From Serripes groenlandicus (Eukaryota; Mollusca; Bivalvia; Cardiida; Cardiidae), in contig JASEVX010000003.1 in NCBI GenBank assembly GCA_031761405.1, positions 116,712,247-116,776,246 of the forward strand: a stretch of 64,000 nt of DNA. The letters run 5' to 3'. This document shows positions 1 through 9,699 of the stretch, piece after piece. Each line of letters starts with the position of its first letter. The stretch's first letter is position 1. A program made the translations under genes and the position numbers. Under the pieces are notes generated by a model that was given only the letters and a program-made list of their open reading frames with translations, searched no databases and was not told the origin of the DNA.

Positions 1-660
1 AGATTCTCTATATTTTTTACCAATATAATTAAAACAAGTAAATTCAGAGAATTATGGTCCCCCGCCAGGGTCAAGGTCACAAAAATTGGTATTGATGGAA
101 AGGGGTTGTCACAAGGAATACACATGTGAAATATGAAAGCAGTACCTATTACGGTTCAGAAGTTATGACCAAGGTTAAAGTTTTTGTGACAGCGTGACGG
201 AGGGACGGACTGACGGACGGACTGACTGACGAATGAGAAATAATAGTCCCCAGCTTTCGCTAAAAGCGGGGGACAACAAGAGGGCCATGATAGGGCGATC
301 ACAATAACTCACCATGAGCACTTCGTGTTCAGGTGAGTTAAAAACAGCAAACCAAACTAGAACTATCACTGAAGATGATAAATACCCCCTAAACAGCACC
401 TTAACCTACACCATAACTTAATAAGTAAAAGGGCCATAACTCTGTAAAATAACAGATATGCACATCTCCTCTTGGTATAGAAGCTTCATGTAAAATTTTA
501 TTGAACTCCACCCAGTGGTTTGTAAGAAATAGGCCGGACAAAATATGACATCCGGCCGACCGACCGACACAGTGACTCCTATATACCCCCTCTTCTTTGA
601 AGGGGTGTATAATAAATTTAAAAGAAATTCCCTCCATGCATACAATAAATAAAGGGTTTA
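1..660. repeat. Dispersed repeat fragments with hairpins
   Basis: No gene is seen here. The stretch is a mosaic of repeat pieces: a GACGGAC/GACTGAC microsatellite-like run (about 197-231), a hairpin of GTCCCC..GCTTT against AAAGCGGGGGAC (247-274), and a hairpin at 305-340 (TAACTCACC...GGTGAGTTA with a GAGCAC/GTGTTC inner stem). The last hairpin recurs, decayed, at 6617-6642 and clearly at 42919-42953, which marks it as the end of one dispersed repeat family. Its transposon class is not determined. Confidence 0.55.
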
Positions 661-709
661 ATGTTATCCATTACAAGTTAAATCTGTATCAGGGATAGGT
701 ACTGGTAGA

Positions 710-1185
710 ACCCTTTCCCACATGCAGAAGTATCTCGTCGCATCAGCATCAGACCCTAGGAAACATGAGCAATGCCTCCATTTGTCACACTGCTTTCAAC
801 TCTATTCAATAAATCTACTTTTATCTTTACAGATTTTCCAAAGTTGTCTGCTGCAGCATTGTTGCATTTGGGAAAGAGTTAATCTATATCTGACACAGAA
901 CAACCATTTCTCCTTTTGCCACATTGTTTGAAAAAACTTATCTGTTCAGATGTGTCTGCATGATGGAAGGGTAAATCCCACATAAAAAAGACCTGCAACA
1001 AACGTCTTTGAAAACGTCTCTCTAAAAACATGGAAAACTCCTATTAATATAATTATGACTAATGATTTAAGTCAAAAACATTGTGGCAAATGGAGAATTT
1101 GCTCATGATGAACAATTTCTGCATTTGCCACAATATTTTCAAACGCTCTTTGTGGCAGATGCATCAGTAAAAGGGAAATGGTTAA
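710..1185. mobile_element. Two adjacent TTAA-type foldback MITE copies
   Basis: Two decayed copies of a foldback element recurring throughout the window. The termini read CCCTTTCCCACAT inward and end GGGAAAGRGTTAA, with subterminal GTCTGCTGCAG and an inner GCAAATTGCTC / GAGCAATTT palindrome flanked by CACAATGTTTTCAA. The first copy spans about 710-882, the second about 964-1185. TTAA targets and CCCTT-type ends resemble piggyBac-derived MITEs (Kolobok also uses TTAA). No ORF is present. Confidence 0.65.
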
Positions 1186-1774
1186 AGGATCTGTCATTGT
1201 TTTCATAGATGTAGTCGTCCATGTTCCAGTGCTTTGTAAATGTGCGATGAAAATATATCACATCTAATAAGACAGAAGTATATCATTTTGACACAAATTT
1301 GAATACCTTGAGAGAAAAAGAAATATTGCTCTTTTTCCCTAAATAATTGTCGAGGCATCCAAATAATGTTTGTTTCAGGACAAATCTTAAAGGTGCTGAT
1401 CTCCAGATTATAAATAGCATAGTCAAAGTTTTAAAACTGTTCAAAAGTTGTCTTGAAATATTAGAGTCATAATTCAGGAATAAAATGAGAGTAGTAATTT
1501 CACTTTCCAGTACAATAAACATCTAAATATTGATTGTTAATACTCCATTTTTACTGGGAAGAAATTCCCAGTAAGCCAAATTTTGTACATTTTCATGACT
1601 TTCAATTGACTGTTTTACTTCCAAAATAGTTTTGAACTATTTATTACTTACTTTATTCTCACTATTAGCAATATTTGCAAAAGTTTCAACATTTCAAAAT
1701 GTTAATCTCCATCTGGAGTTCAGCACCTTTAAACCTTACGAAGCAAATATTTAAATTCCTATATAACAGTGTAC

Positions 1775-1871
1775 CTTTACTCTTGCTCTAGAGCTTTCAA
1801 GCATTATTTTCAGGTCTTTCATCTTGGTGAAGTACTTGTCAGTAAGATTGGACTGCCTATCTAGTTCTTCT
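1775..1871 (-). CDS. Exon of coiled-coil protein gene (exon 'E')
   Basis: On the minus strand an acceptor (TTATTTAACAG) precedes 97 coding nt that end at a GTACAC donor. The frame reads a heptad-like charged helix (EELDRQSNLTDKYF then TKMKDLKIMLESSRARVK), typical coiled coil. The first nucleotide completes the split AAA codon left by the exon at 2592-2636 (two nt left over, one nt here), so the two exons join in frame. The exon ends in phase 0, and no continuation was found between here and the left edge. The gene family is not recognised. Function is unknown; a structural or centrosomal/ciliary coiled-coil protein is only a guess from composition. Confidence 0.6.
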
Positions 1872-2591
1872 CTGTTAAATAACAAACATACATTTCCATC
1901 ATCAATGCTAAATAGTCATCCCAGAAAGAAAGCCTCTCTTATTCTTTTTAACTTGGATTGAACTTAAAATTCTTTTCAAAATCTGAAAACCATCTTAATA
2001 AATTAATAGAACTATCTCAAAACAATTTTCGTTCACCATTTTTTTTTTCTGCATTTAAAACTATCTTAAGGCTACAAAAATTCCTGGCAAATGTCTCCAC
2101 CACTTCATAGACAAGTAGGAAGAGAAATGAACTTTGACAATCATGGGACAGAAACAATAGCCGAGCCAAGGTTCAAACCCCTGGAGCAATGGCCTTCATT
2201 GTTATCGTGACTCAACTCTTATTAAGTGTATCATTAATATAGAACAAGAGTGTAATGGAGCGGACCACAAGGTTTGTTTGCTTTTTTCTAAGTCGAAAAA
2301 GTAGAATAACTGAATAATTATTGAAGCCAGAGTTATATGACTTGGTAAAGACATGCATATTATTCCTAGGAATATGTGTATCGAGTTTCATTTGAAAATA
2401 TTGACAAGTTTTAGAGTTATCAGGTAAGTTTAAAGTTTTGTGACAACAGACGACGCCAAGGGTATTACAATCGCCCAACTTTTTCGTCGAAAAACAGACA
2501 AGCTAAAAATCAGTGCTTGAGAATAAAATACTTTGGTTTTCTCAGTGCAATAGGCTACTGCTAATGCTAAGTTAAAAAGCGTCCAACATAC

Positions 2592-2636
2592 TTTAACTGG
2601 TTGTTCTTCTTTATCAGGTCTTGTACAAGAGTTTGT
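2592..2636 (-). CDS. Exon of coiled-coil protein gene (exon 'D')
   Basis: A short 45-nt minus-strand exon with acceptor TGTGACCATAG and donor GTATGT. The frame reads QTLVQDLIKKNNQLK, coiled-coil in character, with one nt leading and two trailing. The trailing AA plus the leading A of the exon at 1775-1871 makes AAA (Lys). The leading base needs a preceding exon that ends with two nt left over, whereas the exon at 3998-4060 ends in phase 0, so at least one exon between them is unassigned. Confidence 0.55.
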
Positions 2637-2740
2637 CTATGGTCACAATCCGATATGAGAGAGAGGTAATTTTCCCGTACAACTTTGTCATTTTGTTTGT
2701 CAAGGCACACCATGGAACCTGTAGGATAAAGTACAATAAC

Positions 2741-2955
2741 TTAATCCTTTCTAATCAAACATACAGACGCTTCAAGATGCCTCTGCAGAAGATGACTTCT
2801 GAAAACATTGTGGCAGAAGAAGAAATTGCTCATAAATTTGAGAAATTTCTCTACCTTTGTCACAATGTTTCCAACATTATCCTATAATTTTTCATTCATT
2901 TATAAAGTTTCCATAGTTGTCTGCTGCAGATTTGTTGTATGTGAGAAAGGGTTAA
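2741..2955. mobile_element. TTAA-type foldback MITE copy
   Basis: A nearly full-length copy, TTAATCCTTTC on the left and GTGAGAAAGGGTTAA on the right. It has GTCTGCTGCAGATTTG before the right end and the internal GAAATTGCTC / GAGAAATTTC palindrome around CACAATG. It lies in the intron upstream of the exon at 2592-2636. A fragment of the right half of the same family sits at about 3470-3545. Confidence 0.65.
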
Positions 2956-3199
2956 GTTGGAAGATGTAAAAAAGTTGCCATAGATGTGAGTGAAGTACAT
3001 GGGTAGTTGAAAGAATCACTGTGATATGACTAAAATCTAAAATACATGTACCATATAATTATGCACAGTCTCACAGGTGCCTTCATTGTCTTTCTATATG
3101 TTTGATTGTTTGAATGGTGTTACACCACTTTCAGTAGTATTTCAGTTGCATCGCCTCTTTTCCTGGATTTATTTCCAGTACTACAATACTACAAGCCTT

Positions 3200-3365
3200 A
3201 TTTACCGTAATACCAATGCATCAGTCGTAATGCTATTTCTGCAACCTTAAGCGCCAATGCATTTAGTCCTTCATAGGAGTTTTATGACCCAAATAAGGAT
3301 CAAACTTATCTCTACCACTACTGATGCGGATGCTCTAACCACTGCACCATGGAGGCGTGTCCGTC
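3200..3365 (-). repeat. Degenerate tRNA-like SINE head, minus strand
   Basis: The reverse complement shows an A-box-like TGGTGCAGTGGTTAGAGC followed about 40 nt later by a B-box-like AGTTTGATCCTTA. This pairing is the mark of a tRNA-derived SINE. The copy is decayed and its tail is not clear. Confidence 0.4.
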
Positions 3366-3585
3366 TACAAGTAATACAGTCCTCAAGGCAACTTTCGAAA
3401 AAAAAAAAAACTTTTAAACATCTATGCAAATTATATATAACTGAAATTTAAAACATTCTTGCAAAATGAGATATTTCTCCTTTTATCGTTATGTTTTCAG
3501 AATTCATCTGCTGCCAAACTGGTCAATAAGTGGGAAAGGGAAAAGGAGAAATGGAGCCAAACTGGGATGGCAATATGACTAGATG

Positions 3586-3975
3586 CAGCACCTGATAAAT
3601 GTTGAAACAGACAGAAAGATACCTGATAAATGTTAAAACAGACAGAATGATACCTGATATATGTTGAAACAGACAAAAAGATACCTGATAAATGTTAAGA
3701 TGGACAGAAAGATATCTGATAAATGATGAAACAGACAGAAACTGACAGAAAGATACCTGATAAATGTTGAAATGGACAGAAAGATATCTGATAAATGTTG
3801 AATTGTACAGAAAGATACCTGATATATGTTGAAATGGACAGAAAGATACCTGATAAATGTTGAAATGGAAAGAAGGATACCTTATAAATGTTGAAACAGA
3901 CAGAAAGATACCTGATAAATGTTGATAAATAGCTGTCAGAAACAGACAGAAAGATACCTGATAAATGTTGTATAT
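3586..3975. repeat. 31-32-bp minisatellite
   Basis: About a dozen imperfect copies of a unit reading GATACCTGATAAATGTTGA followed by AACAGACAGAAA. It abuts the donor side of the exon at 3998-4060 (minus strand), so it lies at the start of that intron. Units differ at one to five positions, indicating an old array. Confidence 0.85.
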
Positions 3976-3997
3976 CAGCTGGATGTTGACATTTTAC

Positions 3998-4060
3998 TTC
4001 TTTCAGGCCATATACTCTCAACTTTCTGTTGATCGACGACCAGCTGTCAGTATCACCTGA
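3998..4060 (-). CDS. Exon of coiled-coil protein gene (exon 'C')
   Basis: A 63-nt minus-strand exon: acceptor TATATTTCAG, then 21 in-frame codons (SGDTDSWSSINRK, LRVYGLKE), then donor GTAAAA. It enters and leaves in phase 0, matching the phase-0 end of the exon at 9607-9687. Open frame continues past the donor only because the minisatellite happens to lack stops. The residues look like ordinary protein (DSWSSINRKLRVYGLKE) rather than repeat translation. Family not recognised. Confidence 0.5.
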
Positions 4061-4083
4061 CTGAAATATACAACAGTATTATA

Positions 4084-5400
4084 CAGTGCTTTCATTAAGC
4101 GGACGTGGACGTAATATACGTCCAAAAAATTCCCCAAAACGTCCGAAAATTGAGCACTGGACGTTTATTATACGTCCAGAAATTCCCAAAAACGTCCGTA
4201 AATTTACACATGGACGTTTTCAGAATAACCCTAAATAAAGTATAAAGGGTGAAAGTGCAGAGGTGAATGTGTAAAAAAATCGATAATTGTCACACGCACG
4301 ATTACACGGTTACCCGAGTTCTTATCGTGTGTACCAGATATCACCTTGACGACCTCTCTGTTTGTAGGGAATGTAACGAAAGGTAGTTTAACTTGATTAC
4401 GCTAATTGGGTTAAAAGTTTGCTTAATCCCACGACGGTCTTTCCTTCAAATTAATTAATTAGGTCGGACGTTTTCTTTATCTTTTAAAAATATTTGAAGA
4501 CGAGAAACTTCGGTAACTATAAAATTCGGACGTTTTCTTTATCTGTTAAAAATATTTGTTGATGATTAATACCGATTATCACTTCGGAAACTATAAATTG
4601 AAGTTATTTTTTATTCTGTACGCATAACTACTTGGAAAATATGCAGCCTTGTTCCAAATGGATTTCTCCCCGAATAATGAATTTGATTGGTCAGAATTGA
4701 AATAATAAATACGTCATCAATCTATTCTGAAGAGGTACTTTCCGAGATTCCAAAATGGCGGATGTCAATTAATTTTTTGCCGAGATTTTTCGAAATTTCG
4801 ACTCTGAAACAGAATTTGAGAGAATTGAACGTGCTGATTTGAAAGATATTAGTAAGACGACGTTATGCTTCTCTGCCATATCTTGATAATAACATTTCCC
4901 GCGAATAACAGCTGAATTATTCGCGAGAAATTAGCGAACCACTCATCCCCCTATTCGGTCAGGACTTTTTGTTGACATTGCCAGCAAAGCTTTACCGGTT
5001 GTCATCATTATTAAAATCAAATAAATAAACACTTAATTTTGTTTAAATAGATGTTTATAACGACTCTTTGCTTTGTCATAGTTATTAAAATCAAATAAAT
5101 AAACATTCATTTTTGCTTAAATAGATGTCTAACCAAAACGTCCCAGTTATGACACACATATCAATGACATAAGAAATATCATTTCTCCTGTAAGTCCCCC
5201 AACTTCTCCCTAAATCAATGTTTGCCCACGAAAACGTGTTAAATTAATCAAATAAAATTTATTTTATCTAAAAAAAGTAAATAAATAAATAAACATCTTG
5301 TTAACGACAAATACAAAACTTCCAAAATTCTGACAAAAATTCCTAAAATTTGGACCAGGAATTTCAAAATTCCTGGAATTGGCCCTTAATGAAAGCACTG
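4084..5400. mobile_element. 1.3-kb non-autonomous DNA transposon with 16-bp TIRs
   Basis: The ends are perfect inverted repeats: CAGTGCTTTCATTAAG at 4084-4099 and its complement at 5385-5400. ATTATA occurs immediately outside on both sides (4078-4083 and 5401-5406), an apparent target duplication. The interior holds short palindromes (GGACGT/ACGTCC units near 4100-4220 and an AATTCC/GGAATT set near 5340-5380) but no transposase. CAGTG ends suggest hAT-like ancestry, but the visible duplication is 6 rather than 8 bp. It lies within an intron of the minus-strand coiled-coil gene. Confidence 0.7.
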
Positions 5401-5557
5401 ATTATATAAATAACTATGTACATATTTCACAAAGCAAGGATACAAAAGTCTTTGTCAATGATATTTCTTTAAGTAAATATGGAAATTTAATTGGCAAAGT
5501 ACCTTTAGCTATTAAAGATGAATTGAGCAGTGCTATAGATGAACCCACCAAAGGGTA

Positions 5558-5748
5558 TTAACTCTTTCACACATGTATACAACAAATTTGCAGCAGACTG
5601 CTTTGAAAACATCAAATAATCATACAGAAAAAACGAAAAAGCATTTATGAATAGAGTTAAAAACTCTTTAAGAGCAATTTCTCCTTTTGCTACAATGTTT
5701 TCAAATGTTGTCTGCTACAGATACATCAAAAGAAGGCTGCAGGGTTAA
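5558..5748. mobile_element. TTAA-type foldback MITE copy (191 bp)
   Basis: TTAACTCTTTCACACATG on the left, CTGCAGGGTTAA on the right. Both halves carry the family motifs (TTTGCAGCAGACTGCTTTGAAAAC and its counterpart CAATGTTTTCAAATGTTGTCTGCTAC, 24 and 26 nt stretches seen only in part elsewhere). The central ACTCTTTAAGAGC turn replaces the usual palindrome. No coding capacity. Confidence 0.6.
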
Positions 5749-5799
5749 GAGCTAGACCAGTATATTTCCAGATGATCCTGTGCATTCATAGTCTAATCT

Positions 5800-6660
5800 G
5801 TTTCAGCACTTATCAAAACTTACTCACATGAAGGTTCAAACAAGAATAATGCGTAATAAAATGTCTTGCCGTCCTTGTCTTTGACTATCAATGCAAGTGT
5901 AAAAAGACAAAAAATAAAATAATATAACTTTAACGTTGAGCTAAACACAATTGTTAAAATGACAAAAAGTACAAAAATACAAAAAACATATTCAACAAAA
6001 TCCAATTGTATGACCCCAATACTGATTTGATATGGTGAAAAATATAAATCATTAATGTGTGTGCAAAATTTGAACAATTTCAATCTAACAAACAAGAGAC
6101 CCAAGTGGCCAGTATTGCTCCACTGCCATGAGGCAAGAATTAAATCTTCAAATAGCCCTGGTGGCCATGTTTTTTGACCAATCAACATGGCTTGAAGGAA
6201 GCTCGTAGTGTCACCCAAGGAACATTTCTGCAAAATTATTTGAAAATCGGCCAGAAACTTTCGTCGGAGAAGATTTGTTAAGTGTTCACTATACCCATAT
6301 AAGGCAAAACAGCCCTGCCACCCTGGTGGCCATGCTTTTTAACCAATCAACATGGCTTGAAGGAATCTGATAAAGGGTCACCCTAGGAATATTTCTACAA
6401 AATTATTTGAAAATCGGCCTGACACTTTCGGAGTAGAAGTAAGTTTTCACTATAGCTATATAAGGCAAAACCTCTGGTGGCCAAACAGTTGAAGGGATTC
6501 CGGTGAGGTCTTTGAGAGGATGCTTTCTGTGAAGTTTCATCCCAATTGACCCACTGTTTACTGAGGAGAAGATCTTGACGGACACACAACGCACGACGGA
6601 CAACTGGCGATCACAATAACTCACCTTAAGTTCTTTGTGCTCAAACGAAACGTTAAGCTA
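5800..6660. repeat. Dispersed repeat with duplicated 190-bp module
   Basis: No credible gene. Two related modules (about 6095-6255 and 6296-6435) share CTGGTGGCCATG, ACCAATCAACATGGCTTGAA and AAATTATTTGAAAATCGGCC. The right edge holds the decayed hairpin GATCACAATAACTCACC (6610-6626) also found at 298-313. Related text appears at 23.4-23.8 and 32.6-32.9 kb. Intron of the coiled-coil gene. Confidence 0.5.
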
Positions 6661-6801
6661 AATGAAAATGTTTGATACTGCCGTCGCCAGAAAAGCAACA
6701 CCTTAGACTCACTTTCGCTACTTTGTCGCAGCAAGACAATAACTACTGATAACTATTGTACATTTCAATCTGTTTGCAAGAAGGCACAAGCAGACCTTTT
6801 G

Positions 6802-7251
6802 TTAACACTTTCATACATAAGACAAATATGCCTCAGACAAGTCACAACTTTTAAAAACATATGGGAAGTCTCCATAAATGAAAACTGAAGTATTGAAAAG
6901 AGTTGACAACATTGTGGCAAAAGGACAAATTGCTCATCTTGAGCTATTTTTACAAAAAGCTCTGCATTGGACTAGTTTTTCATTTAACCCTTTCCCTCAT
7001 ACGACAATTCTGCAGCAGACGACTTTGAACGTATTTTGTCAAAACATAGAAAATCTCCATAATTGAATGACTAAAAGTGGAAACAATTGTGCAATTTCTT
7101 CTTTTGTCACTATGTTTTAAAAAAGCCGTCTGCTGCAGAGGCGTCCGAAAGCGTTTATATGAGGGAAAGAGTTAAAGAGATTTTCAACTAATATACCTCA
7201 ATGTTTTCAAATTCATCTGCTTAAGATTTGTTGTACATTAGAAAAGGTTAG
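6802..7251. mobile_element. Foldback MITE interrupted by a second copy
   Basis: The left half (6802-6983) starts TTAACACTTTCATACA and includes GTTGACAACATTGTGGC. The right half (7176-7251) carries CAATGTTTTCAAATTCATCTGC and ends AGAAAAGGTTA. Between them sits a complete second copy (6984-7175), so the outer copy was split by later insertion of its own family. Confidence 0.6.
6984..7175. mobile_element. Inner, complete TTAA-type MITE (192 bp)
   Basis: Bounded by TTAA on both sides (6984-6987 and 7172-7175). Ends are CCCTTTCCCTCATACGAC and ATATGAGGGAAAGAG. Subterminal GCAGCAGACGACTTTGAA pairs with the complementary GCCGTCTGCTGCAGAGG. One of the better preserved copies for defining the family consensus. 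Confidence 0.7.
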
Positions 7252-7339
7252 CAATCAAAATGTTAGCAAATGACCATATAACTATTTGAAGGATTAAAAA
7301 AAAACATTCTAAAATGAATAAGTAACTCAAAAACAGACT

Positions 7340-8550
7340 ACAGTATTTCTGTTTTCCTTACTGTTTTCAAAAGTCATCTGCTGCAAAGGTGTAACAAATT
7401 CTAGTGCCACTGACTATGTTCAAAATAAATTTACCCTTTCCAAATTTGAAAATATTTTGGAAACAAGAGTGTCTCAAAATATGCTAGTCCGGGCGGGAGG
7501 CATAACTTTGGCAAGACTCAAGTGATTTGGCTAGTTTTTTCATCAATAAGCATTCACAGCAAGTTTGATGAAAATATTGCTGGTTATTGAACTTGGCTCA
7601 ATATTATGCAGGGTTGTCAAAATGTTTTGTTATAACAGATCAAATGAGAAAAGTAACCCATCAGGCATGGGGTCAGATCAAGGGCAAATCCATGGAAGGG
7701 GGCCCCGTGAGCAAAACTAACAGATCAAAAGGTGATTTTAACAGATAATTTTGATCAGCAATTGGTTAATTTTGAAAACCCTGATTATGCCCACAAAAAC
7801 ACGTTCACCAAGTTTGTTGTATATCGGATGAAAACTGTTTGACTTAAAAAGCAGACAAGGCAAATTTGCCAAATGTTGGATAATTCAAGGACCATAATCC
7901 AAAAAAAGCCTTGCACAATTTAGCTAGTTATCGAACCTGGCTGACTTAGAGAGGGACAATATGTGGACGCCGCCCCTGCAGGTGTTCCCATAATGAACTA
8001 TATTTTATTGGAAAATGTTGAAAACCTTATGACAAAAAGAGAAAGAGACAATTCAGTACAGTTTTTCCTCTTGCCACAGACATTGTTCTCAACAGCCAAT
8101 TGCTGCAGATATATATATGCCAAACTTTGCCTTCATGTGGGTATGGCTCAAGTGTATATACAAAAGATAGAATATTTTCTTCACCAAATATACATGAGAG
8201 GTTTTCTAATTCATGTAAACAGGTTAATGTTATGATCACTGCCTGAACAACAGATTTAGTAAAAAAAGAGTTATAAGAGCAATAGATCTGCAATCAATAA
8301 AAGGAAATTGCACTATTAATAAATAAATTTCTACTCTTTATGTAAAATTACCCTTTCCCACATAAAATAAATATGCAGGAGATAACTTATAGAAAATATC
8401 TAATATCTAATATGGAAGCACTGTGGACGAATTGAATAGAGTTGAAAACAGTGTGACAAAAGGAGAAATTGCTCATTAAGAGCAATTTCTCCTCTTGCCA
8501 CAATGATTTTAAATGTAATCTGCTGCAGATGTGTCAAATTGCCTCTAAAA
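7340..8550. repeat. MITE fragments and dispersed repeat remnants
   Basis: Holds a right-half MITE fragment (about 7345-7395), unclassified dispersed-repeat text (7460-7960), a partial MITE (about 7998-8120) and a near-complete copy at 8348-8550. The last starts TTACCCTTTCCCACATA and has a GAAATTGCTC/GAGCAATTTC centre at 8465-8490. No coding region is supported. Confidence 0.5.
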
Positions 8551-8836
8551 ATTTAATATCAGTTAATTGCGTATCACATGAGGTTAGAATGTGTTATCAA
8601 GCTAAGATAGCAAATATAGTTAATATACAAATTACAAACTACAAAGAGACAGCAACATTTATATCTACAGACTGCATGCATGTGAATTAATATCTAATTA
8701 ACCTCAATTTGCCTTCTACATGTTTACAACCATTGTAGAATGATACTAAAGTAACTATGTATGTTATCATTGAAATTAGCCCAAGGCCTAAAGCCCATGT
8801 TCTGAAAAACAATAGAGTCAGTTTAAATCCTTTTTT

Positions 8837-8861
8837 GGGGGGGGGGGGGGGGGGGGGGGGG
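8837..8861 (+). repeat. Homopolymer run of 25 G
   Basis: An uninterrupted run of 25 guanines preceded by six T. It could form a G-quadruplex and is prone to sequencing and replication slippage, so its true length is uncertain. Confidence 0.9.
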
Positions 8862-9032
8862 AATAATTTCCATAATTATAGTTAATTTCTAGATACAGTA
8901 CATCATAAAAGTCAGAGCCAAAACAATGGAGATAAAAAGTGCAGAAGACAAATTTTTGTGAAATGGGTAATACCACACAATATATACAAATTGATTAATT
9001 GGCTTATAACACTTTTTTCAACAGCATTTCAG

Positions 9033-9257
9033 TTATCCTTTTCCCACATACAGAAAATTTGCAGCAGACGTTGAAAACAGTGACAAAAATGTGAACAATC
9101 TCCATAAAAGATAGCTTAATTGTCAAATAAAATTGAAATCATTGGGGCCAAAGGAAAAATTGCTCATCATGAGCAATTTCACCTTTTGGCCACAAAGTTT
9201 TCAAAAGTTGGCTGCTGCTATCATGTCAAAATGCGTCTGCAGATGGGAAAGGGATAA
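9033..9257. mobile_element. TTAA-type foldback MITE, best palindrome
   Basis: TTATCCTTTTCCCACATAC on the left and GATGGGAAAGGGATAA on the right are inverted. The centre has AAATTGCTCATC/ATGAGCAATTT flanked by GGGGCCAAAGG and CCTTTTGGCCAC. Left-arm GCAGCAGACG pairs with right-arm GGCTGCTGC. The best example in the window of the family's hairpin design. Confidence 0.7.
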
Positions 9258-9606
9258 TTATATCATGACGGCCAGTTTACCTGTGTTTCCTAGATTTCTT
9301 GCACCAGTACTCCACACAACCTTTTACCAAGGTGAAAGGATACCTTCACACAGTATTTAGTCCATTGGTTGAAAAGGTTAATAGGACTAGGAGAGACACA
9401 TGATCCCAGAAGCTAGTGGCCCTTCGGGAACAAGACGAAACAGAATATTTATGTCAAACCCTGCATTTCAGATCTCTTGATGGTGGTTTTCTTGTGATGA
9501 AGCTAAAGTGTGGGCCATGGTGTTATGTGAAACATAGACTATTAGTGTGGGTCATGATGTTATGTGAAACATGTCAGACAAACTTCAACCCACCACCTTC
9601 ACTTAC

Positions 9607-9687
9607 CACTCTTGTATGAAACATTTCATCTCCGTCATCATCTAGATTATTATCCTGTTCTAACATGCTGTTTATGTCATCTATGGT
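9607..9687 (-). CDS. Exon of coiled-coil protein gene (exon 'B')
   Basis: An 81-nt minus-strand exon: acceptor CCCATGTAG, 27 codons in phase 0, donor GTAAGTG. It reads TIDDINSMLEQDNN then LDDDGDEMFHTRV, a strongly acidic stretch. Phase 0 on both sides matches the first exon (11513-11554) and the exon at 3998-4060. Both consensus splice sites plus the open, non-repetitive frame make it a convincing exon. Possible extra exons between these have not been excluded. Confidence 0.65.
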
Positions 9688-9699
9688 CTACATGGGAAG

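Noticed and set aside
3695..4021. 108-codon minus-strand ORF with HLSGIFLSV repeats
   Set aside because: It is a translation of the 31-bp minisatellite; only its first dozen residues belong to a real exon (3998-4060).
5820..6233. 137-codon minus-strand ORF with hydrophobic stretches
   Set aside because: Overlaps dispersed-repeat modules; the hydrophobicity comes from AT-rich sequence, and no signal, domain or splice context supports it.
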